Part shown: piece by piece, positions 57,973 to 64,000 of the stretch
How positions within the stretch are numbered: position 1 is the stretch's first letter
Layout of the letters: each line of letters begins with the position of its first letter
From: Actinokineospora bangkokensis
Lineage (GTDB): Bacteria; Actinomycetota; Actinomycetes; Mycobacteriales; Pseudonocardiaceae
Direction: 5' to 3'
NCBI RefSeq assembly: GCF_001940455.1
Contig: NZ_MKQR01000002.1
Coordinates: 62,001 to 126,000 of the forward strand
Length of the DNA: 64,000 bases
Translations under genes and position numbers: made by a program
The notes under the pieces: generated by a model
The model's input: the letters and a program-made list of their open reading frames with translations, nothing else
What the model was told of the DNA's origin: nothing
Databases searched by the model: none

Positions 57973-59127
57973 GTGGCGAGGGACTACTACGGCACGCTGG
58001 GCGTCCGGCAGGACGCGGACGCCGCGGAGATCAAGCGCGCCTACCGCAAGCTCGCGCGCGAGCTGCACCCGGACGTCAACCCGGACGAGGCGGCCCAGGC
58101 GCGCTTCCGCGAGGTGACCACGGCCTACGAGGTCCTCTCCGACCCGCAGAAGCGCAAGGTCGTCGACCTGGGCGGCGACCCCATGGGCGGGCCGACCGCC
58201 GGTGCCGGGCGCGACCCGTTCGGCGGGCAGGGCTTCGGCCTCGGCGACATCATGGACGCCTTCTTCGGGGCGGCGGGCGGCGGTGGCGGCGGGCGCGGCC
58301 CGCGCAGCCGGGTGCAGCCGGGCTCGGACGCGCTGCTGCGCATCCAGATGACCCTGGAGGAGTGCTTCACCGGCATCAGCCGGGAGATCACCGTCGACAC
58401 CGCCGTGCTCTGCGACCTGTGCCGGGGCTCGGGCTGCGTGGCGGGGACCTCGCCGGTCACCTGCGACACCTGCGGCGGCCGCGGCGAGGTGCAGTCGGTG
58501 CAGCGCTCGTTCCTGGGCCAGGTCGTCACCGCCCGCCCCTGCCCCACCTGCCGGGGGCTGGGCGAGACCATCCCCGAGCCGTGCACCCAGTGCGCGGGCG
58601 AGGGCCGGGTGCGGGCGCGGCGCGGCATCACCGTCAAGATCCCGGCGGGGGTGGCCGACGGCATGCGCGTGCGGCTGTCCGGCCAGGGCGAGGTCGGCCC
58701 CGGCGGCGGCCCGGCCGGCGACCTCTACGTCGAGGTCGAGGAGGTGCCGCACGGCACCTTCGAGCGCGACGGCGCGCACCTGCACTGCACCGTGCGCATC
58801 CCGATGACCACCGCGGCGCTGGGCGCGGTGCTGCCGCTGGAGACCCTCGACGGCCCGGTCGACCTGGAGCTGGACCCGGGCACCCAGTCCGACACCGAAC
58901 TGGTCATGCCCGGTCGCGGCCTGCCCAGGCTGCGCTCCACCGGCCGCGTCGACGGCCGCGGCGACCTGCACGTGCACATCGAGGTGGAGGTGCCCACCCG
59001 GCTCGACCCCCGGCAGACCGAGCTGCTGCGCGAGCTGGCCCAGCTGCGCGGCGAGGAGGAGCACACGCTGGCCTCGGCCAACGGCCGCGGCGGCGGGCTG
59101 TTCAGCAAGTTCCGCGGCCGCCGGTGA
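57973..59127 (+). CDS. dnaJ: Molecular chaperone DnaJ
   Basis: A 384-aa type I DnaJ co-chaperone that stimulates DnaK. The J domain has the HPD motif at residues 32-34. A Gly/Phe-rich linker follows, then four zinc-binding CxxCxGxG-type repeats ([32 protein letters not shown]) at about residues 145-215, and a substrate-binding C-terminus. It is the DnaJ2 type because dnaK is not adjacent. GGAGG lies upstream of the GTG. Its stop overlaps rsmE by four bases. Confidence 0.97.
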   Translation: MARDYYGTLGVRQDADAAEIKRAYRKLARELHPDVNPDEAAQARFREVTTAYEVLSDPQKRKVVDLGGDPMGGPTAGAGRDPFGGQGFGLGDIMDAFFGAAGGGGGGRGPRSRVQPGSDALLRIQMTLEECFTGISREITVDTAVLCDLCRGSGCVAGTSPVTCDTCGGRGEVQSVQRSFLGQVVTARPCPTCRGLGETIPEPCTQCAGEGRVRARRGITVKIPAGVADGMRVRLSGQGEVGPGGGPAGDLYVEVEEVPHGTFERDGAHLHCTVRIPMTTAALGAVLPLETLDGPVDLELDPGTQSDTELVMPGRGLPRLRSTGRVDGRGDLHVHIEVEVPTRLDPRQTELLRELAQLRGEEEHTLASANGRGGGLFSKFRGRR

Positions 59128-59858
59128 CCCTGGCGCTGTTCCTGGTCGACGCCCTGCCCGCGGCGGCCGCCTTCACCCTCGACGGCCCCGAGGGCAGGCA
59201 CGCCGCCGCGGTGCGCAGGCTGCGGGTGGGGGAGTCCCTGCTCGTCTCCGACGGGGCCGGGTCGGTGGCCCGCTGCGCGGTGACCGCGGCGGGTAAGGAC
59301 TCGCTGGAGCTGGCCGTCGAGGAGCGCTGGTCCGAGCCCCCGCCCGCGCCGCGGGTCGTGCTGGCCCAGGCCCTGCCCAAGGGTGACCGGGGCGAGCTGG
59401 CGGTGGAGCTGGCGACCGAGGCGGGCGTGGACGCGGTGGTGCCCTGGCGGGCCGCCCGCTGCGTCACCAAGTGGGAGGACGGGCCGCGCGGCGCCAAGGC
59501 CCTCGACCGCTGGCGCAGGACGGCGCGCGAGGCGGCCAAGCAGTCCCGCCGCCCCTGGGTGCCGCAGGTGTCCGACCCGGTGTCGCTGCGCGGCCTGGTG
59601 CGGTTGGCCGAGGCGAGCGCGCTGGCGCTGGTGCTGGAGGCGGGCCTGTCGACCCGGTTGGCCGACGTCGAGCTGCCCGCGTCCGGGGACGTGCTGCTCG
59701 TGGTGGGTCCGGAGGGGGGCATCACCCCGGAGGAGATCGCCGCGCTGACCGACGCGGGCGGGGTGCTGGTGCGCCTGGGCCCGTCCGTGCTGCGCACCTC
59801 CACCGCCGCCGCGGTGACCCTGGGCGCCCTCGGCGTGCGCACGTCCCGCTGGGGCTGA
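59124..59858 (+). CDS. rsmE: 16S rRNA (uracil1498-N3)-methyltransferase
   Basis: A 244-aa SPOUT methyltransferase. The N-terminal PUA-like part has [19 protein letters not shown], and the knot includes [43 protein letters not shown] and the C-terminal [14 protein letters not shown]. It modifies U1498 of 16S rRNA. The GTG overlaps the dnaJ stop (GTGA), so it is translationally coupled. The dnaJ-rsmE order is common in actinobacteria. Confidence 0.95.
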   Translation: MTLALFLVDALPAAAAFTLDGPEGRHAAAVRRLRVGESLLVSDGAGSVARCAVTAAGKDSLELAVEERWSEPPPAPRVVLAQALPKGDRGELAVELATEAGVDAVVPWRAARCVTKWEDGPRGAKALDRWRRTAREAAKQSRRPWVPQVSDPVSLRGLVRLAEASALALVLEAGLSTRLADVELPASGDVLLVVGPEGGITPEEIAALTDAGGVLVRLGPSVLRTSTAAAVTLGALGVRTSRWG

Positions 59859-59967
59859 GCCGCCCCAGGTGGTGGTCGACCGGCGCGGTGAACTCCTGCC
59901 GAACCGCGACCGACATCGGCCTCGCCGCGCGGGCCGCGCCGGTGGCGTGACCGATAGTCTCCTGCGC

Positions 59968-60312
59968 ATGAGCGCCGACTGCCTGTTCTGCAAGATCATC
60001 GCCGGGGACGTGCCGTCCACCGAGGTGTACTCGGACGAGACCGTGTACGCCTTCCGCGACATCGGCCCGCAGGCGAAGGCGCACGTCCTGGTGGTGCCGC
60101 GCGAGCACCACGAGGACGCCGAGGCGCTCGCCGACCACCCCGAGCTGCTGGCGGCGGTGTTCAAGGCCGGGGCGCAGGTGGCGCGGGTCGAGGGCATCCA
60201 CGAGTCGGGCTTCCGGTTCGTCTTCAACACCGGCGACGACGCGTGCCGCACGGTGTTCCACGCCCACCTGCACGTGCTCGGCGGCGAACAGCTGGCCGGG
60301 TTCGGGCGGTGA
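59968..60312 (+). CDS. HIT family nucleotide hydrolase
   Basis: A 114-aa histidine-triad protein (CLFCKIIAGDVPSTEVY at the N-terminus, catalytic HAHLHV near the end). Such proteins hydrolyse aminoacyl- or acyl-adenylates and nucleotide phosphoramidates. The ATG at 59968 is preceded by TAGTCT seven bases upstream (59955-59960) and no ribosome-binding site, which supports a leaderless start; an in-frame GTG at 59947 is the alternative. Confidence 0.92.
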   Translation: MSADCLFCKIIAGDVPSTEVYSDETVYAFRDIGPQAKAHVLVVPREHHEDAEALADHPELLAAVFKAGAQVARVEGIHESGFRFVFNTGDDACRTVFHAHLHVLGGEQLAGFGR

Positions 60313-60436
60313 TCGCCTCGTCCCGGTGCGCCTTACTCCGGTGCGGAGTGTCGGTGGTCAGGATTAACATCGGTGGCGAAGAGCCGCGGGACGGGGCGAC
60401 CCGGCCGGGCGCACCCCAGAGCAGGAAGAAGACCAC

Positions 60437-61510
60437 GTGACGGGAACTCCCGAGCAGCGCCCCACGGCCGCGGCGCACGGCGCCGGGGCCGACGCCCAGT
60501 CCCGGTTCCCCGTCCCCGACAGCGCGATGCTGGCGCTGCTGGGGCGGCGCGACGAGAACCTGCGGCTGCTGGAGGACCTGCTCGACGCCGACGTCCACGT
60601 GCGCGGCAACGAGGTGACCCTCAGCGGTGAGCCCGCCGACGTGGCGTTCGCCGAGCGGGTCTTCTCCGAGCTGGGCACGCTCGCCGCGCGCGGGCAGCAG
60701 GTGGGCCCGGACACGGTGAAGCGGACCGTGGCCATGCTCTCGGCGGGCACCGCGGAGAGCCCGGCCGAGGTGCTCAGCTTCGACATCCTGTCCCGGCGGG
60801 GGCGCACGATCCGGCCCAAGACGCTCAACCAGAAGCACTACGTCGACGCCATCGACGAGAACACGATCGTCTTCGGCATCGGCCCGGCGGGCACCGGCAA
60901 GACCTACCTGGCCGTGGCCAAGGCCGTGCAGGCGCTCCAGGCCAAGCAGATCAGCCGCATCATCCTGACCCGGCCCGCGGTCGAGGCGGGGGAGCGGCTG
61001 GGCTTCCTGCCCGGCACCCTGTTCGACAAGATCGACCCGTACCTGCGCCCGCTCTACGACGCGCTGCACGACATGGTCGACCCGGAGTCGATCCCGAGGC
61101 TGATGCAGGCGGGCACGATCGAGGTCGCCCCGCTGGCCTACATGCGCGGCCGCACGCTCAACGACGCGTTCATCATCCTCGACGAGGCGCAGAACACCAC
61201 GCCCGAGCAGATGAAGATGTTCCTCACCCGGTTGGGCTTCGGCTCCAAGATCGTGGTGACCGGCGACATCACCCAGGTCGACCTGCCCGGCGGTCAGCGC
61301 TCGGGGCTGCGGGTGGTGCGCGACATCCTCGCCGACGTCGACGACGTGCACTTCGCCCAGCTCAGCAGCAGCGACGTGGTGCGCCACAGCCTCGTCGGCG
61401 ACATCGTCGACGCCTACGACCGCTGGACCGGCACCGAGGAGGCCCCGGCGCGGCGCGGACCGGTCCGCGCGGGCGGCCGGGCGCCCCGGGGTCGGGACAG
61501 CGCGCAGTAG
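60437..61510 (+). CDS. phoH: PhoH family protein
   Basis: A 357-aa ATPase. The N-terminal third has a KH-like RNA-binding segment ([21 protein letters not shown]). The PhoH core begins near [20 protein letters not shown], with Walker A GPAGTGKT at residues 149-156, the [18 protein letters not shown] motif, and [13 protein letters not shown] as Walker B. It is linked to RNA handling, and is next to ybeY, as in most bacteria. The start GTG follows a short spacer with weak AGGAAG. Confidence 0.96.
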   Translation: MTGTPEQRPTAAAHGAGADAQSRFPVPDSAMLALLGRRDENLRLLEDLLDADVHVRGNEVTLSGEPADVAFAERVFSELGTLAARGQQVGPDTVKRTVAMLSAGTAESPAEVLSFDILSRRGRTIRPKTLNQKHYVDAIDENTIVFGIGPAGTGKTYLAVAKAVQALQAKQISRIILTRPAVEAGERLGFLPGTLFDKIDPYLRPLYDALHDMVDPESIPRLMQAGTIEVAPLAYMRGRTLNDAFIILDEAQNTTPEQMKMFLTRLGFGSKIVVTGDITQVDLPGGQRSGLRVVRDILADVDDVHFAQLSSSDVVRHSLVGDIVDAYDRWTGTEEAPARRGPVRAGGRAPRGRDSAQ

Positions 61511-61526
61511 CGGGGACAATGGCCCG

Positions 61527-62078
61527 GTGAGCATTGAGATCGCCAACGAGTCGGGGGTGGCGGTCGACGAGGCGTCGATCGTCGCGGCCGCCCGGTTCGC
61601 CCTGGACCGGATGAACGTCAGCGCCCTGGCCGAGCTGTCGGTGCTGCTGGTGGAGCTGGACGTGATGTCCGACCTGCACGAGCGGTGGATGGACCTGCCG
61701 GGGCCCACCGACGTGATGGCGTTCCCGATGGACGAGCTGGAGAGCGCCCGCCGCCCGGACGCCTCCGACCTGGGCCCGGCGCTGCTCGGCGACATCGTGC
61801 TCTGCCCGGCCTTCGCCAAGGACCAGGCGCGCACCGCCGGGCACTCGCTGCTCGACGAGCTGCACCTGCTCACCGTGCACGGGGTGCTGCACCTGCTCGG
61901 CTACGACCACGCCGAGCCCGCCGAGGAGCGGGAGATGTTCACCCTGCAGAAGCGCATCCTCGCCGACTTCCGCTCCGCGGCCGCCGACGCCCGGCGCCGG
62001 GCCGCGCAACGGGTCGAGGACGACAAGCTGCTCGGGGCGGTGGGCCTCGGTGAGGCCGAGCCGCCCGCGGGCACCTGA
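61527..62078 (+). CDS. ybeY: rRNA maturation RNase YbeY
   Basis: A 183-aa zinc metalloprotein that matures the 3' end of 16S rRNA and acts in ribosome quality control. The His ligands are in [11 protein letters not shown] (His118, His122, His128). The preceding DVMAFPMDE and [10 protein letters not shown] match the family. The C-terminal 30 residues extend beyond the core. The start GTG is 16 bases after phoH, with GACAAT six bases upstream as a possible leaderless -10. Confidence 0.96.
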   Translation: MSIEIANESGVAVDEASIVAAARFALDRMNVSALAELSVLLVELDVMSDLHERWMDLPGPTDVMAFPMDELESARRPDASDLGPALLGDIVLCPAFAKDQARTAGHSLLDELHLLTVHGVLHLLGYDHAEPAEEREMFTLQKRILADFRSAAADARRRAAQRVEDDKLLGAVGLGEAEPPAGT

Positions 62079-62089
62079 GCGGGGGCCCG

Positions 62090-63451
62090 GTGCCCACGAA
62101 CTCCGTCGGCCTGCTGGTCGTCGCCGTCCTGCTGGTGCTGGCCGCCGGGTGCTTCGCCGCGGCCGACGCCTCGCTGTCCGCGGTGTCGCGGGCGCGGGTG
62201 GAGGGGCTGGTCCGCGCGGGCCGCTCCGGCGCCCGGCAGCTGCTCGCGGTGGTCTCCGAGCGGCCCCGGCACATCAACCTGCTCCTGCTGCTGCGGCTGG
62301 GCTGCGAGCTGATCGCGACCGTGCTGGTGGCCGCGGTGTGCTTCCGCTCCCTCGACCAGGGCTGGTTGGCCGGGCTCGTCGCGGGCGTGGCGATGATCGT
62401 GGTGTCCTACGTGCTCGTCGGCGTGGGCCCGCGCACCATCGGCCGCCAGCACCCCTACGGCATCGGGCTCATCGCCGCCGGGCCGGTGCGGGTGCTGGGC
62501 ACCGTGCTGGGCCCGCTGTCGCGGCTGCTGATCCTGGTCGGCAACGCCATCACCCCGGGCAAGGGCTTCCGCGAGGGCCCGTTCTCCTCGGAGGTGGAGC
62601 TGCGCGAGCTGGTCGACCTGGCCCAGGAGCGCGGGGTGGTCGACGCGGGCGAGCGCGAGATGATCCACTCGGTGTTCGAGCTGAGCGACACCATCGCCCG
62701 CGAGGTCATGGTGCCGCGCACCGAGATGGTGTGGATCGAGCACGGCAAGTCCGTCCGGCAGGCGCTGGCGCTGTCGCTGCGCACCGGCTACACCCGCATC
62801 CCGGTCATCGGCGAGTCCGTCGACGACATCGTGGGCCTGGTCAACCTCAAGGACCTGGTGCGCACCGCGCTGGACGCCTCGGCGGGCGGCGCGGCGGCCG
62901 ACACCCGCACCCGGCAGGTGTCGGAGGTGATGACCGCGGCGGTGTTCGTCCCGGACACCAAGCGCCTGGACGACCTGCTGCGCGAGATGCAGGTGTCGAA
63001 GTACCACATCGCCATCGCCGTCGACGAGTACGGCGGCACCGCGGGGCTGCTGACCATCGAGGACATCCTGGAGGAGATCGTCGGGGAGATCACCGACGAG
63101 TCCGACGCCGACGAGCGCCCCCCGGTCGAGCACCTCGACGACGGCGCCGTGCGGGTCAGCTCCCGGCTGCCGGTGGAGGACCTGGGCGCGGTGTTCGGCC
63201 TGGAGCTGACCGACCCGGACGTGGAGACCGTGGGCGGCCTGCTCGCCCAGCGGTTGGGACGTGTGCCACTCCCCGGGGCCGAGGCGGAGATCGCCGGGCT
63301 ACGGTTCCGGGCCGAGGGCGGCAAGGACGGCCGCGGCCGGGTGCGCATCACCTCGGTGGTGGTGCGCCCGACCGAACCCGCCGGGACCCGCGACGACGAC
63401 CGCGCGGGCGCCGACGACCAGGAGTGGGAGAGGAGCGGCGAGCGTGGCTGA
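62090..63451 (+). CDS. CorC/HlyC-type hemolysin family protein
   Basis: A 453-aa CNNM/CorC-like membrane protein. The N-terminal region has several hydrophobic helices (VGLLVVAVLLVLAAGCF, GLVAGVAMIVVSYVLVGVG), then two CBS domains at about residues 205-330 (EVMVPRTEMVWIE, GLLTIEDILEEIVGEI), and a CorC_HlyC domain near the end (RVSSRLPVEDLGAVFGLEL). It is likely a magnesium/cobalt transport protein. The next gene overlaps its last eight bases. Confidence 0.94.
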   Translation: MPTNSVGLLVVAVLLVLAAGCFAAADASLSAVSRARVEGLVRAGRSGARQLLAVVSERPRHINLLLLLRLGCELIATVLVAAVCFRSLDQGWLAGLVAGVAMIVVSYVLVGVGPRTIGRQHPYGIGLIAAGPVRVLGTVLGPLSRLLILVGNAITPGKGFREGPFSSEVELRELVDLAQERGVVDAGEREMIHSVFELSDTIAREVMVPRTEMVWIEHGKSVRQALALSLRTGYTRIPVIGESVDDIVGLVNLKDLVRTALDASAGGAAADTRTRQVSEVMTAAVFVPDTKRLDDLLREMQVSKYHIAIAVDEYGGTAGLLTIEDILEEIVGEITDESDADERPPVEHLDDGAVRVSSRLPVEDLGAVFGLELTDPDVETVGGLLAQRLGRVPLPGAEAEIAGLRFRAEGGKDGRGRVRITSVVVRPTEPAGTRDDDRAGADDQEWERSGERG

Positions 63452-63782
63452 GCCGGACGGCGGGGCCCTGGACCCCGAGGACGCCAAGATCGTCACGCTG
63501 GCCCGGTCGAGCCGGGCGCGCACCGGGGCCGCCGAGGGCGCGGCGGTGCGCGACACCACCGGCCGCACCTACGTCGCCACCTCCGTCGAGCTGCCCTCGC
63601 TCAAGCTCACCGCCCTGCAGGCCGCCGTGGCCGCCGCGGTGTCCAGCGGCGCCGACGGCCTGGAGGCCGCCGCGGTGGTCACCGAGGCGGGCACCGTGGA
63701 CGCCACCGCCGCCCGCGACCTCACCGCGGGCGTGCCGGTGCTGCGCGCGGACCCCTCCGGCGCGGTCGTCGAGACCCTGTGA
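63444..63782 (+). CDS. Cytidine deaminase-like fold protein
   Basis: A 112-aa protein overlapping the CorC gene by eight bases. The core KIVTLARSSRARTGAAEGAAVRDTTGRTYVATSVELPSLKLTALQAAVAAAVSSGADGLEA follows the cytidine deaminase fold, but the catalytic Cys and His zinc ligands are absent, so an active deaminase is unlikely. A similar protein lies between corC and era in mycobacteria (Rv2365c position). It may be structural or bind a nucleotide. The next gene overlaps its stop by four bases. Confidence 0.8.
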   Translation: MAEPDGGALDPEDAKIVTLARSSRARTGAAEGAAVRDTTGRTYVATSVELPSLKLTALQAAVAAAVSSGADGLEAAAVVTEAGTVDATAARDLTAGVPVLRADPSGAVVETL

Positions 63783-64000
63783 GCGTGCGGATCACGGTGT
63801 GCCAGGACTGCTGCTGCGGCACCGTCAAGAAGCACCCCACCACCAACCACTTCAGCCACCTGCGCAGGCTGCGGGAAGCGGCGGCCAAGGCGGGCGGCAC
63901 CGTCCGCATCTCGCAGTGCCTGGACACCTGCGAGACCTCCAACGTCGTGGTCGTGCAGGCCAGCGGGCACAAGCCGGTGTGGTTCGGGTGGGTGCTGCAC
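63779..64000 (+). CDS. [2Fe-2S] thioredoxin-like ferredoxin (3' end outside window)
   Basis: The frame opens with GTG overlapping the previous stop (GTGA) and runs for 74 codons to the window edge without a stop. The four cluster-type cysteines are visible as QDCCCG and then QCLDTCE after a 30-residue helix, the pattern of thioredoxin-like [2Fe-2S] ferredoxins. It is likely a small electron carrier. Coupling to the deaminase-like gene suggests a joint role. Confidence 0.75.
   Translation, partial: MSVRITVCQDCCCGTVKKHPTTNHFSHLRRLREAAAKAGGTVRISQCLDTCETSNVVVVQASGHKPVWFGWVLH

Noticed and set aside
1-64000. CRISPR arrays, transposons, phage genes, tRNA or rRNA genes
   Set aside because: No regularly spaced repeats, transposase motifs, integrase, T-loop/anticodon patterns or rRNA segments were seen.

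Overview
The window is high-GC, gene-dense DNA with many GTG starts and 4-base stop/start overlaps. Gene content and order point to an actinobacterium of the Pseudonocardiales type (Saccharothrix/Actinokineospora/Lentzea-like). Several blocks follow the order I recall from the Mycobacterium tuberculosis Rv2421c-Rv2364c region: nadD-rsfS-phosphatase-SGNH protein-degV, comEA-comEC-holA-rpsT, the ATP-grasp/alpha-E/transglutaminase trio, lepA, the sulfate assimilation genes, hemW, hrcA-dnaJ-rsmE, and phoH-ybeY-corC. Species cannot be fixed from sequence reading alone. I see no tRNA, rRNA, insertion sequence, prophage or CRISPR array; this is chromosomal backbone with small accessory insertions.

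Layout. 1-4400: the end of a radical SAM protein and its DUF2344 partner, separated by an acetyltransferase and a secreted subtilase. 4400-11140: rne, rplU-rpmA, obgE-proB. 11230-13330: recQ with a phosphoribosyltransferase-like tail. 13450-16760: nadD, rsfS, phosphatase, SGNH protein, degV. 16900-20080: comEA-comEC. 20090-23600: threonine-synthase-family gene behind a SAM riboswitch, holA, thioesterase, rpsT. 23700-29400: accessory genes (ribbon-helix-helix/SPFH pair, secreted repeat protein, methyltransferase, MazF-like toxin, VOC protein, sigma factor with a membrane partner). 29480-34950: ATP-grasp, alpha-E, transglutaminase, lepA. 35000-43160: mixed accessory genes including an HD alarmone-hydrolase-like protein, a Cys-tailed membrane protein, a secreted guanyl RNase with barstar, NADPH- and FMN-type oxidoreductases, and DUF4396. 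43400-52000: a nine-gene minus-strand sulfur operon. 52100-64000: hemW, a TetR-controlled membrane gene, DUF3052, P450, then the hrcA-dnaJ-rsmE-HIT-phoH-ybeY-corC run, ending inside a [2Fe-2S] ferredoxin-like gene.

How genes work together. The sulfur operon runs nirA - 57-aa zinc ribbon - cysH - cysD - cysN - substrate-binding lipoprotein - ATPase - permease - sirohydrochlorin chelatase. It therefore encodes uptake, sulfate activation, APS reduction, sulfite reduction and siroheme supply. A short Cys-containing leader peptide and a hairpin over the nirA ribosome site lie in front of it. The threonine-synthase-like gene at 20093-21361 sits behind a clear SAM-I aptamer whose P1 helix contains the ribosome-binding site. 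That suggests a methionine-branch role rather than ordinary threonine synthesis. Other regulatory structures visible are three TetR operators, a CsoR-type operator in a divergent promoter, a palindrome before the SPFH operon, paired DnaA boxes, and a hairpin-rich rne leader.
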